A stretch of DNA of 64,000 nucleotides from the NCBI GenBank assembly GCA_014529385.2, contig CM043970.1, positions 47,021,779 to 47,085,778 on the forward strand. The letters run 5' to 3'. The notes under the pieces were generated by a model. The model was not told where the DNA came from and did not search any database. It saw nothing but the letters and a program-made list of their open reading frames with translations. Numbering within the stretch: the first letter of the stretch is position 1; each line of letters opens with the position of its first letter. This document shows, piece by piece, positions 21,665-33,863 of this stretch. The position numbers were made by a program, and so were the translations under genes. Origin of the DNA: Adiantum capillus-veneris. Its lineage: Eukaryota > Streptophyta > Polypodiopsida > Polypodiales > Pteridaceae.

Positions 21665-22367
21665 AGAAGCCTAGAGTGCTGCCATCATGTTAGATGGGGC
21701 GGAATTGAAAAGAAGACCTCCGAGGAGATTCAACGGGAGGCATCTGACAAAGTGGGGGATTTCCAAGAGAAAAATGAGACCTACAAGGTGGTGTGGGACC
21801 CTAATCTTCATAAACGGCCTAGACAGACACACTTGGGCACATTGGTGGATTGCCTCTGATGTTTGGACAGCCTGCTTTTTGTAACAGCTAGTGGATGTAG
21901 CTTCTATGCAGATTTAGAGAATCCCCTCTGGTCATCCGATTTGTAACACCATACTTTTTGATGGTTCTTGCTCATTGCAAAAATCTGTAATATAATTCAT
22001 CGCTCAAAGCGACCATGTACTATTTTTTTCCTAAGAAGGTTTTTAAGTTCCACTCTTATGTTGAGTACATTATACAAAATCTAGCTCTATGCGACATTGC
22101 ACTGTTTACTTTAGTGCGAAGCTTATTAAGTTCCGATCTTAAGTTCGAGTACATAAACATCATCTGTTTAGGATTTGCTCAATTTCCATGTTTTGGAGCC
22201 ATGAGAGTTGTATTATTAGAAATAGGACAAATAACTTGTAGATTTGGCAGCGAACGAATGGTAAAAAATTGTACCTGTTAACCCTGCATAACTGACTAGC
22301 AACACATGTAGACCATATGAATAGAATGGCAAGACTTGTTTGCTCATATAAAAACCAACGATTAAAA
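21665..22367. other. Intergene region of copy 2
   Basis: Lies between the convergent FCP1-like and transposase-like genes; likely holds both 3' ends. No palindrome array here, unlike copy 1. Confidence 0.35.
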
Positions 22368-24240
22368 TTACATCTCCCATGGCATGCTGTTGTATACAGA
22401 GTCAAAGACCTCCGACGAGATTGTATACAATCCCCTAGCACCCTGGACTACTGTCAGTGGGATTTTTATACACCTAACAAGATGAGAGTACATGAAGACT
22501 GTGTTTCTGTCCAAAAGCTTGGAAAAATAATCATCGACCTGCTTATAATAGAGGCCTTTCAAAATGTGTGACCCTGCTTCAAACACACTGCCCCAACTGT
22601 TGACGTCATTTGCTTTGAGACTCTCCAATGTGCTTGTGCACTTGATCAAGTAAAAGTCGACACCTTCTTCGTTCCCCTCCACGGCATTGACAGCAAAGTT
22701 GTCACCTACCTGAATCGCATCACTCAATGCTTCATAGTGCCCTTCATAGATAGGCTCCTCAGATTTGTCATCACTATTTCCACCATCACTTTGAGCAATT
22801 TTATGGAAACTCCAGCTAGACACGTGTGTTTTGTTGCTGCAATTCTTCCACTGGTTGTGCATGCATGCACTACAATAGCAAGATAGTTGTCTGTGTGCGA
22901 TGGAGGAGCCATCTTGTTTTGAGTAGCCCCTAACAGAATGTATGGAGCGTGCATTAGGGATATCTTCACAATCCCAACTGTTGTCTTGGGACACTTCTCC
23001 AAGCTTGAACTCCCAAAACACACCCTCTACCTACCTATGCTTGGAAGGATAGTGAGCAATGGACCCATCGGACAAATGCTGGCGGAGAAATTGCACAACA
23101 TTAGCTTCACATTTGAGCATAGATCCATTGCTCTTTAGCTGCCCGTGTGTAAGTGCCCTTTTCACAACTGCTCCTGCTCCATCATGTTTTCCTTTCCCGT
23201 GGCCACTTCCAAAGAAGTTCCACACCATCACTTTCCTTGTCAAAGCAGCATATCTAGCAAAAAAATAGAAGTCCTTTTTGCCTTGAACTGCGATGCTGCC
23301 CCATCTGACCAAACCCTGTGATGGCTAACATCCAAGCCTCTATCTTTTATCCATTGCCAATGTAGCATAAAGCAGTGTTGGACAAACAAAGTTTCGTGAT
23401 TTTTATCATCAGAAATGAAAAAGTGAAATTTTTTTTTATCTCAGGTCCAACACGATAGTAGGTAATGTGTACAAAAATGGTGACCTGAATGGAATACTAA
23501 TGCATCGATTGGATCTCATTATGCTCCTTGAATGAATGATTCTCAGCAAAATCCACCACAGATACAACATCTTCAAGAAACTGCGTGATGCATGCTTTGA
23601 ACTGTTCAGCCTTCCATCGATACACGAAGTCATGTTTGATGAAAAACTGGCAAACTTTCTTGAATACCTATAGCAAATCAGCAGTGATATTCTCCTCCCA
23701 TAGAAGTTCCTTCCTTTTCTTCTTCTTTCCACCTTCACATTTTCTTGTTTCCACATCCTTAAATACTTTGACTTTGATGGTTCTTGCATCCTTTAGCAGC
23801 TCCTGTGGACAACATACAAATTTCTCTGCCCCACATTTTGTACATTGACCCATGTGGCATTTTAGACCATGGTAGGTAGAGCCAGCTTGCTTGGGACATA
23901 ATAGAGAATCTATAAGCTTTGAAATGCTCTTCACACTGTACTTTGTAGCAACACATGTTCCTACAAATGATGGATCATTGCACACAGTGCATGCACATTT
24001 GCACAACCCACCATGCATTCCAAATGCTTGACTACGTATATGATTCACAATCAAATATGAAATTTTCACATGGTAAATACAACAATATGTTAGCCTATCC
24101 TTTAGCTTTCGCACAAAGTAGGGATTCTTTGATTCAAAAGCACGAATCTGGATTGCTACATCCGGATTGGCATCCTTGAAATGTTGGTGGAGCACAACCT
24201 GCATTCCACAACAAGAAAGCTTGAATGACAAAGAAATCAT
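22368..24240 (-). pseudogene. Copy 2 transposase-like gene, core and C-terminus
   Basis: Reading the minus strand in order: HFKDANPDVAIQIRAFESKN, PYFVRKLKDRLTYCCIYHV, KCACTVCNDPSF, VDFAENHSFKEHNEIQSMH, FFISDDKNHETLFVQHC, HRVWSDGAASQFK, WNFFGSGHGKGKHDGAGAVV and KRALTHGQL. Then comes the C-terminal block with LSCYCSACM and YSHLVRCIKI, ending NSMPWEM. The conserved Asp-rich blocks (D in VDFAEN, D in WSDG, and HGK-x-x-HDGAGA) look like a DDE/RNase H-type transposase core. I cannot assign a superfamily. TAG replaces a probable Gln and a Trp, another TAG precedes VEGVFWEF, and at least two frameshifts break it, so it is inactive as read. Confidence 0.6.
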
Positions 24241-24249
24241 GTGTCAACG

Positions 24250-26290
24250 CTACCCATTAGCTATCAATAGTAAGCTGTAGATAGCTATTAATAGCTATCA
24301 AAAGCTATGAAATAAAAATCACTAGCTATAAATATCTATAGAAAAAGGCTATCATTATCTATCAAGTACCCATAAAGTAGAAATCACTAGCTATAAATAG
24401 CTATCAAACAACTACTAGTAGCTTTCGTATACAATCACTAACTATAAATTACCTTTCACATAAAGCAAACACCTGATCATTCACTATCAATAGCTATTAG
24501 TATCAATAGCTATCAGAGAGCTACCAATAGCTATCAAATGGCAGTTATCAAAATCAATAGCTATAACTAGCTATGAAATATCTAAGAACTACTACCAATA
24601 GTTGAGAGGTAGTTATCACCAGCTATAAACATCTATTAAAGATCAATCAATAGCTATCTACTTCACCTACCAATAGAAACCACATAGCAATCACTAAACA
24701 TGTACACTAGCTATGAAATAGCAATCACTATCTATGAAAAGCTATTATAGTTATCAAAGAGCTATTATTAGCTATCGAGTAGCAATCACTAGCGATAGAG
24801 TAACCTTGGCTATGAAATAGCAAACACTAGCCATGAGATATCTATCAAAAAGCTATCAATAGCTATTAAAAAAACACTATCTATGAATAGCTTCCAATAG
24901 CTAGCTATCAATAGCTATCCAATAGCAATCAATAGCTATGAAACAACCACTAGCTAGGAAAATCTATCAAATAGCAGCTACCAAAGAGCTACTAAAGAGC
25001 TATTGATAGCTATCAAATAGTAGTTATGAAAATCAATAGCTATCTAATAGTAATTACTATCTATAAAATACCTATCAAATATATAGTAAACACTAGTTAT
25101 GAAATAGCTATCATTAGTTATTATAGCTATCAAAGAGTTGTTCTAGTAGCTATCGTGTAGAAATCACTAGCTATGGAATAGCTTTGGCTATGAAATAGTA
25201 GCAAACACTAGCTATGAGATATCTATCAAATAGTTATCAATAGCTATGAAACAAGAAGCACTAGCTATGAACAACTATCGATATCAAACAACAAGCACTA
25301 GCTATGAAACAACTTTAACTAAAGAAAATACTTGATAATTACCTATTGATAGCTATCACTAGCTATAAAATGGCAATCATCGGCTATGAAATATCTATTA
25401 TTTAGCTATCAAATACCAATAAATGGCTATAAAATAGAAATTGCTAGCTATGAATAGCTATCAATAGTTATCAAAGAGCTACCAATAGCTATCAAATAGC
25501 AATTACTACATATAAAATATCTTTCAAATAGGAAACACTAGCTATGAAATAGCAATCAATAGCCATGAATAGCTCTGACTAGCTATGAAATACCTCGTCC
25601 TAAAGAAAATACTTGATTATTAGCTATCAATAGTCATCACTAGCTATAGAATGTCACTGACTAGCTATAAAATACCTATTGATTACCTATTAAAAAATAA
25701 ATTTTGGCTATGAAATAGAAATCACAAGCCATGAACAACTATCAATTGCTATCAAAGAACTATCAAGAGATATTTAATACAAATCACTAGCTATAAAATA
25801 GTTTCACCTAAGGCAAATACCAGATCAATAGCTATTACACAATTGCTAATAACAGAACAATTATTAGTATCTATCACTATCAACAAGTAGGTAATTACAA
25901 AAATATTCATTATTTGCTATCAATATCAATACCAATCAGATAGCCTGGCAGAATTTATGTAACAACACATAGCTACCGATCAAACTTTGATGGCTATCAA
26001 CTGGCCAATATAGTGAACTGTAACTACAACATATATTTGACTAGTTATAAGATGGTACAACATAGCTAGTGGGTGGCTATGAGTAAACTGCATTTGATAG
26101 CTATTAGTGTGGCAAGAGTTATCTATAAAGCACGGATAGCTACCAGCCAAAATTTGAAAACTATTAACTAGCCATTGCCAAAGAATAACTATAACGAACA
26201 GCCATGAAACACATAATTGGCAGCAAAACAGATAGATAATTGTCAATAATTGGCAGCTAAACCCTGGCAATAGTTATGTAAGTAATTCAA
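24250..26290 (-). repeat. AATAGCTATT-type array, probable intron of copy 2 transposase gene
   Basis: Two kilobases of ATAGCTAT, CACTAGCTATGAAATAGC and TCAATAGCTATCAA words lie between two coding blocks of the minus-strand transposase-like gene. The motif is the same as in the gene A array at 17870-19260 and different from the copy 1 motif. Confidence 0.75.
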
Positions 26291-26377
26291 ATAGCTTTGC
26301 AATCGAAAAGCTTCTACCCGGAAAGAGTATCTAACAAATACAAAAAGCCACTACATGGCATACACTTTCTTCCATAC

Positions 26378-27146
26378 CTATGATACTTCCAATAAATGGA
26401 TGGGATGTTCGATATACTCCTTCCGACCAATTCTCTTTTGACATGTGTCTTTTTTGTTGGGGGATACACGAGTCTCAAGAATCCAAAAGTTGACTATTAG
26501 CTCCTTTACCTCTTCAGGTATGCGACTTTTTTGAATACTCCGATGACATGTGGCAAAGGACAAAGTGGTCTTCTTAGTTTGTTGGAGTAGCCGATTCTTG
26601 GCTCCATACAAATTCCTTCTATGAATAGAAAGTAGCTTGGAGACAAAATTAACATTAAGGCCTTGTGCCTCCTCTGGGTTTTATGAGTTCAGAAGCATCA
26701 TCATGGTGGACCAAGTTAAGGAACATCTCATCGTCAGTTTGTGGCCTCTTCAAGTCTTGAAGTGTGTTCCGAATATTTCCTATCAGTGTATCTGCAAAAC
26801 AGGCCGATGATGATTTGTCGTTCTGTATATCTTTCAGTGAAGGGTGCTGAATCATCCGATTGAAGATGTCTTTCTTGGTGTCCATGTCCATTCCACTTGT
26901 GCTTCGAAGTACATATCGTGCAATCCCTTTCGCTATCTTTGCTCTTTTTTCATTCTCGACGATTTATGCACAGCCCTGTGCCTTTGTTAATACTTTGGCT
27001 GCTTCATTCCCTTCTCTTTCAACAACCAAACCTACATCTACTCTTCTCTTCGATTGGGCTCTTTGTTCTCTCTTGCGGAAATCTTCATATTCCCTGATCA
27101 CCATTGCCTGCTTCAAGTCTTGGAATGAACCAACCATAAACAACAT
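26378..27146 (-). pseudogene. Copy 2 transposase-like gene, N-terminal part
   Basis: The minus strand from 27146 reads LKQAMVIREYEDFRKREQ and KAQGCA, a TAA, then IVENEKRAKIAKGIARYVL and DTKKDIFNRMIQHPSLKD. After a frame change comes RRNLYGAKNRLLQQTKK, KSRIPEEVKELIVNFWILE and TRVSPNKKDTCQKR, ending near 26378. The blocks are contiguous in sense with the core at 22368-24240, separated by the palindrome array. The Lys/Arg-rich start could bind DNA. One stop and one frameshift are visible. Confidence 0.5.
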
Positions 27147-27940
27147 AACATAGTGACTTATTTACAATCATCAGCTAAGCTACAAGGAGCTTTAGATAAT
27201 GCAGTCATAATAAAAAAGATACTTTAGGGCAACATCCCACCAAGGCATCTTCAAATTCACGAAAAAAGTGCTGCAAAAGTAAGTAGGAACCCAAAAAATG
27301 TTTGGATGAAATAATGAGCTATCATGACATAAAAAACGGGTATTACTAGGATCAAATCATCACAGGGAATGCAAGGAATGGGAACCCTGAACAGAGAAAC
27401 TGACATCTTAAGGATTCTCACTTCTACAGCTATTTGTGTCATTTCATTGTGTTGATGTCATGAATGTTGCTCTAGACCACCATGTGGTGTTCTATGATTA
27501 CTATCTACATTGAGTGCCTCCTTCCCATCAATACAATACAATGTGACAATCGTAGATAAATTAAAGACAATCATAATATCCTTGGTCATGTAGATAATAA
27601 CCACCAACCGTATCACTAACCATATGTACATACCTCTCTAGATTTTACAATACAAGGAAACAACTGTGAATAAATTAGAGACTACACATCATGTGACTGA
27701 CCATATATACATATCTCCTCAAATTATGCCCTCACTCCCACCCCACAACATAACAAGTGCATTTGAAACAAACCTGCCCAAAGCACAACAATTAAAAGAG
27801 AGGGAGAGAACAGATATAATGGCAAGGCACCTACTCCTTATCCTCCCCTTCCAAAGATGCAAGGTCCACCATGAGTTCTACTCACCTACAAAGCAAAAGA
27901 AAGACGCTTGGAGAGAGTGAGAGAGAAATACAGAAAGACC

Positions 27941-27972
<32 letters not shown>

Positions 27973-28484
27973 AATGTTCCATAGCTATGAGAACACAGAC
28001 GCTACAGAGTGCGGGATGGTCGTTACATCAAGTGTTTTAAAAATTCACTTGCCATAATGAAATTGTACTTCGTGAGTCTGACCACATTTTAAAAAATAGT
28101 AGTCCCAAAAAATAGATTTTAATGTTTCAAAGGACGAGGATTACTAGCTTCCTCACTCTCCTAAAAGTGATGTCCCGGACACAGCTATTGTGTCCACCCA
28201 CTCATGCTTCCACTCCACAATGAGCAACCCCGCTGTCTTATAATCCATTCAATTTATTCACTGTTAAAAGAAAAAAAAGGGACTCAATTCATATTAGTAT
28301 TCTTGTGCATTATCTCATCCACCCACAACCATGCAAGGCTAAAGCCTCCAGTTCTTGCCTCTACACAATGGAATGCAATGTTTTCTACAACCATCGGCAA
28401 TCATTTTTTTCTTCCATTGAGTACACTAAAGGAGGAGTAGTATATAACCGCCAATATTGCCATGGAAAAACGGAGAGAGAAAAA
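27147..28484. other. No gene recognised; (GA)n at 27943-27971
   Basis: AT-rich sequence without a convincing frame. It includes a 29-bp GA run. Confidence 0.45.
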
Positions 28485-28489
28485 ATTAC

Positions 28490-28620
28490 AAGGGCGGCAA
28501 TAACCGCGGCTATGGACGCAGTAGTGGTTTGATAGCAATAAGTGCGGTAACAGCAGTGGTAATATACCTATAGTTATTACCGTAAAAGTTGTCGCCTCTA
28601 TTACCGCGGTTATTACTGCT
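28490..28620. repeat. Imperfect inverted repeat with AATAACCGCGG arms
   Basis: AATAACCGCGGCTAT near 28498 faces ATTACCGCGGTTATT near 28600, with further GCGGTAA/TTACCG pairs between. It is MITE-like, but terminal duplications were not identified. Confidence 0.45.
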
Positions 28621-28622
28621 GA

Positions 28623-28733
28623 ACAAAAATAAAAAATAAAGTTGCTCATTTGGGCCACCCAAAATAAACATTCTCATTTGGGCCACCCAAAAATGGGTGG
28701 CCCAAATGAGCACCTTTATTTTTGACTTGCATA
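28623..28733. repeat. Near-perfect hairpin (MITE-like)
   Basis: CTCATTTGGGCCACCCA (28673-28689) faces its exact complement at 28694-28710 across a 4-base loop. A second left arm lies at 28644-28661. Outer AAAATAAAG arms extend the symmetry. A related hairpin with different core bases lies at 60378-60443. Confidence 0.75.
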
Positions 28734-28805
28734 AAACAATGAAACATCAAATTTTGTTTGAAAGAGTATACAAAAAAACAAATAAGTGAATTTTCAACAA
28801 GCTGA

Positions 28806-30575
28806 AGTATAAGCATGGATTGGTTAAGTCCAATGGCCAATATCTTCCATCATCAGAAGAGATCATGAGGGGATGCAAAGTATATCATGAAGCAAGTGTG
28901 AGTAAGGAGCTAGATCGGTCTTTTGAGAGACAACAAGATTTTGAGTTAATGCGTTCAACTGTGGATCCATGCATTCAAGAGTATAATGCTAACAGATTAG
29001 AAGGAAAATTTGAAGCTAAGGAGCTACTATGGGCTCTCAAAAAACTGGGCAATGAGAAAACACCTGGGGTATGTGGACTCACTAAGAAATCTTTGTTGGC
29101 ATTTTGGCACCTACTGAGCCCTTTGTTCCTTGAAGTCATTAATTGCATTTACAATACTAAAAATATGGATCCCCCAAATGAAACAAGGACTTATCAACTT
29201 TTTGCAAAATAAAAGTTTTCCTATCTCCTCCTCTCTGTAATTGATAACATCCTCACTAAAATGCTTGGTAGAGATGATTTTTACAAAACAAATCAAAAAC
29301 TAGTTATGTTGCAACTTGACTTTGCTAAAGGTTTTGATTCAATGCTATGGGATTTTGTTGTTAAAACTCTGAAAAAAGTAGCCTTTGGAAATAAAACTAC
29401 ATCATGTATTTTGCTACTAGCGTCACGGACTTTGTCCATTATTTTGATTAATGGTAGTCGGTCTGACGGAGTGCAAATTTGTAGGTCAGCGAGGCAGGGG
29501 TGTCCGTTGAGACCAATGTTGTTCTTTGTTGCTACACATCCTTTGTTTTTCTTTATTTCTCCCAAGTGAATGGGGGGGATTCAAAAGGAATTTAGATTGG
29601 GAAAGAGCATGTGGTTGACTTGGGGTTTGCTCATGATACCTTGACCTTTCTTTAAGCTAATAATGCAGGCATTGGAAAATGTATGAACTATCTGAGTGTA
29701 TACTCACTTGCTTCATGATGACTAGAGATAAATCATGGCAAGTCAAAATTAATAGATGTATCTTCTGAGAAATTTGAGGACCTCATATGGAGGGGTAGAA
29801 TAATCTGCAGAGGCACTCTTTTTAGGCATTTGGGTTATCCATTAGGGGTGGATGTCACCTCTAGGCAGGTGAGTGAGTGGGTGGAAGAGAGGGTCTACCC
29901 CACAATGGCCTCATGAATGGCCATTCCATGTCAGGGTTAGGATTTTGCAGGCCAATCTCGTACCTTATCTGCTTTATTTCTTTTCATTGCTTGACTAGTC
30001 TGACACTGTACTGAATTGGCTCAAATCTAGATACCTGAAATTTTTATGGTGATCAACCCACAAGGCTTGGATTTCTTGGAAACATATTGTTATGCATGTT
30101 CATCGTGGTGGTTTTGGAATCCTACATCTGAAATCTCACACGTTGACTTTTGAGGGCTACACTTTTGAAACATAAGTTGGTCTATGATAAATGCTGGTCT
30201 AAATTGCTATGATTCTTAATTGATAAAGCTATTGTATTCTTTCATGGTGTTTGGAATATGTCACCGTGGGATAAATTTTTCTCTACTACTCCAGAATTTG
30301 TGTGGAAACATTGGTAATATGCCAATGCAATCTTGGAAATATGTATGTTCTAAACTGGTATGGGTTGGAAGGGTTAGATACACTAGTAATTCTATTGGAC
30401 TAGAATCATGCTTTCAAGCTTTTGTTTTAAGAAACATCCGACATTGGTGATAGGGAAAACAACAATAATAATGTTTAAAAGAGGGCTTACTACCATTGTG
30501 CAAGTGGTGGATTCTAACATCTAGGTTAAGGCTTTTTTGACAGCTAGGAGAATTTTGAGGACTCTCTCTCTCTCA
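28806..30575 (+). mobile_element. LINE (L1-type) copy A, reverse-transcriptase part, decayed
   Basis: The + strand encodes KELLWALKKLGNEKTPGVCG, LFLEVINCIYNT, then after a stop DNILTKMLGRDDF, VMLQLDFAKGFDSMLWDFVV, INGSRSDGVQICRSARQG and CPLRPMLF. These are fingers and palm motifs of a non-LTR retrotransposon RT (LDFAKAFDS and RQGCPLSP in active elements). Downstream DNA at 29600-30200 matches the RT thumb and C-terminal regions of copies C and D. There is no endonuclease domain, and many stops interrupt it. The tail ends in a CT run at ~30560. Confidence 0.8.
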
Positions 30576-30589
30576 CACACGTTCTATGA

Positions 30590-30789
30590 GAAATAAGAGA
30601 AAATTGACTATGCTTGATTTAAAATAATAAATACAAACGAATTTCTCTACAAACTCTTGGCCAAAGACATATCCATTGACAATTAGAACTTCTCCCTTTA
30701 TCAAGGCTAACCTAATGAGGCTCGGTCCGGTTTCATAGGGGGTAGGTCCATACTTGATAACATCCTCAATGACATTCTTGGTATAGAGG
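30590..30789 (+). mobile_element. LINE copy B, left piece
   Basis: Reads FLYKLLAKDIS, then GGRSILDNILNDILGIE, an RT segment just before the LDFAK motif. It stops at the AGAGG duplication, where LTR element E1 begins, and resumes at 45720. Confidence 0.7.
30785..30789 (+). repeat. Target-site duplication AGAGG (left)
   Basis: The same five bases, AGAGG, follow the 3' LTR at 45720-45724. Confidence 0.85.
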
Positions 30790-31699
30790 TGTTGACCGCT
30801 AGGTCAACAACACAACATAGTTCAAGTTTCGTACCAAAGTCTTCTCTTTTGTGAGTTATGAAATGCTGCGGATTATGGCTATAAACGTCATTTGTAATGA
30901 GTAGACAAAGCCATTTGACCCTTTCAACCCCATTTTTGGTTAAACCTAAGGTAGCCTTAGTATATAAGGTACCTAGGTCATTTTGTAAAGGGGGAGAAAT
31001 TTAATCATAGTCTAAACTGGAGCGTTGCCGTCTGCTATGTGTGCGAGAGAAAGAGAGTGAGCGTGAGCTTTATCCTCTCGCTACGCCCGGCTCGCTCAAC
31101 ACATTGGAGATCCGACTGCACCATTGCTGTAGGCTCGAGGAGAGCTACGCGACAACGCCAAGCATTCCATGCAAGACGAAGTGCACACACCGACGCATCT
31201 ACGAGCTATTTGTGGCCGTAAGTGTATCAAACAATGTTTGTTTTTTGCGTGCTAGTAGTCTATAAAATCGTGGCAACATAAGCTACGCATAGGTACTCAT
31301 AAATTTCAGTTTCGGGAAATTTCAAAATTCTTCTCTGTCATCCTACGCGTTTTCCGCAAACAGGTTTAGAGTGAGGGTTTTGAGTGTAGAAGCATAGGGA
31401 CAAGTGTATCCTAGTGAGCGGATGGTGTTCCTTAAGGTTTGTACAAATCTGGCATGATTAGGTGAGTTACCTTCCGTATGTGTGTATGTGGCTAGGTGGT
31501 GTAGTTGAGAGCAGTGAGGTTCTTGATTGTGGTTTAGTTGGCCTTCCAAAGTGTTGTATGTGTAGGATGGTCTCAGCCTGACAAGCTAAAGATATTTCCT
31601 CCGTGTGCCTATCGTGTCATCTGTGTCCTTGATTGACATTATGTTGATCTAGGTAGTGTTTGCATGCACTTCATGGGTGTGTGAGTCACTCCCGCAACA
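30790..31699 (+). repeat. E1 5' LTR
   Basis: About 910 bp, from TGTTGACC to CGCAACA. It aligns along its length with 44760-45719, differing at perhaps 5-10% of positions by eye, and lacks a ~50-bp block present in the 3' LTR after AATGAGTAG. Confidence 0.9.
30961..30968 (+). promoter_or_regulatory. TATA box of E1 5' LTR
   Basis: TATATAAG in a conserved context (CCTTAGTATATAAGGTACC). The matching site in the 3' LTR is at 44981. Confidence 0.6.
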
Positions 31700-31700
31700 T

Positions 31701-31718
31701 TGGCGCCGTTGCCGGGGA
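31701..31718 (+). other. E1 primer-binding site
   Basis: TGGCGCCGTTGCCGGGGA begins two bases after the LTR end. It matches the tRNA-complementary PBS of Athila/Tat-type elements. Confidence 0.85.
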
Positions 31719-33863
31719 CACAAGGACCTAAGTAGGTTTCCTACTAACACTCATGTGATGGTTACTTGATTTAGTATCGGCTAAAGAAATTGTTTTCCTT
31801 AAGTGGATCCGGAAGAGGATATTCCGCGATCAAGTGGATAGCCAGGAAGCGTGTGTCTTGCCGAGGGTCTGCGACTAGATAGGTTTAGTTAGGATCTGTG
31901 GATTAGAGTAGTTGTTGGTGGTCGAGTGATTTGTGAGGTGATAAAAGCATTTACTAGTCCGTGTGTCGCAGTGAAGAGTTTTTCTACTCATAGATGCAAA
32001 ACCCCATATGATTTGTAGGAGTAGCTTTAGGTAAGTGATCCGATTCTGATCTAGAGCTATTCAGCACTGAATTATTTGCTAAAGTGCTTGATTGCATTTG
32101 AAATCACGGAAAAGTGTTCTTTTGAGGGTAAAAATTCATTAAACAAGCTTTTGTGGATATTTTTGTATGACTAACTGATGCTGTGCATATAAAAGAGCAT
32201 TTGCAAGGGTTCTGTGAAGAAAACCTGCAATTTTGTAAACATAGACATCCTACGCGTAGGATGTCTCAAGGGGGTTTTGGAGACCAAATTTGGAAATTCT
32301 GACTGCACCAGTGTGTTCAAAAGGGGGGGTTTACCCTATGTATACATTGAAACTAGAGTTTTGACCAACTCTTGACACCCAAAAGACCAAAGCCGGAGTG
32401 TCAAAAACGCGAAAACAAGAAACTTAAGATTCTGAGCACAATTTTGCATAAAAACTGGTAGGAATGTTTGAAAAGTAGTGGTCAAGACTTGGGGATGCCT
32501 GTGGATGAATTCTGCCAAAAATTTCATCAATAGACATCCTACGCGTAGGATGTCTAGAGAGTGATTCTGGTAGCAAAAATCACGTTTTGACATCATACCC
32601 ATATTCTGCATGTTGTGTTGGACACACACCAAAGCTCATGTCATTTGGACATATAGACTGAGAGTTAAGGGGATGTTACTCTTTCAGATAAATATTTTCC
32701 CAAAAGTGGTGATTCTGAGCAATTTTGACATCCAAAATTTGTTGTGATCACATATTCTTGTTATATGCATCAAGAAGCACCTTGGGTAGAAACAGAAGTC
32801 CGTTCTGAGAAAAAAAGACATCCTACGCGTAGGATGTCTACAGAGTGATCTAGTGGAAATTTTGAAATTCTGAGTTGACCAGTGTGTTCAGAAGGTAGGT
32901 TTTACCCTATTTTCACCTGGAAAGGGTAACTTGACCATATCTTGATAGGATAAGACCAAAAGACGAAAATTGCCAGACATCCTACCCAAATTGTGCCCAA
33001 GGCATAATTTTTGAGACCAAACCATAGGGTGACTTCATGTGCATGTTATACATGATTTTTTGAGTGCATGTGAGAGTTTTCAGCTCATTTGGGTGAGAAA
33101 ATTGGGTTTTAAGCAGACTTTAGTGTTCTTATTTGAGAAAAAAAGGCTAGAACAGCTAGTTTTGGGGTCTTTTGACATCCAAATTAAAATCTAAGCATAG
33201 CATTGGGTTGCTGACATCAAGGGGAAGTTGTGGCTCAAGTTTGGGGCAATTCTAAGCACTTAGACATCCTACGCATAGGATGTCTTCACCATGATTTAGC
33301 ACTCCAAATCAACCTATGAGCATACCATTGTGTTGCTAGACTTAAGGGGAGTCTCTGGACCAAATTTTGTTAAATTCTGAGCATATAGACATCCTACGTG
33401 TAGGATGTCTCTAGGCTAGTTTTAGGGTCCAACTGTAATTCTGACCATACAGGAGTGTTCACAGTGTCAAAGAGATCCCAAATCTTCTTTTAAAATAGAA
33501 TTTGGACTCATTTTGACCAGTCTAAACTGCATTTCACTATTTTGGCCATAACTTTCACAAACGGTATCGGTCGAAAAAGTTTTTATATCAAAACGTAGCC
33601 TGAGAGCGACTTTATAGATCTTAGAGCAAAACGTCGTTTGAGGCCTGAAAAGTTTTTATATCAAAACGTAGCCTGAAAAAAACGTCGTTTGAGGCCTCAA
33701 AATACATCCGCAAGTTAGGGGTGTCTAAAAGCGACAATTTGCGAGAATTGTGACGAAACGGTTGCGGTTTTGGACATAGTTTTGACTTTTCCCTAACCAA
33801 AGCACTTGAACACAGTGGACTAAGTCTACTTGATCCAAGCAAAAGCTCTTAAGCCCAGAAATC
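31719..33863 (+). repeat. E1 leader with five 24-bp palindromes in degenerate ~285-bp units
   Basis: The 12-mer AGACATCCTACG followed by its reverse complement occurs perfectly at 32243-32266, 32532-32555 and 32816-32839. With one central mismatch it occurs at 33262-33285 and 33387-33410, and there is a half-site at 32975-32985. The first three are 289 and 284 bp apart. Flanking sequence also repeats (for example CCAGTGTGTTCA near 32308 and 32880). No coding frame is present. Confidence 0.85.
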
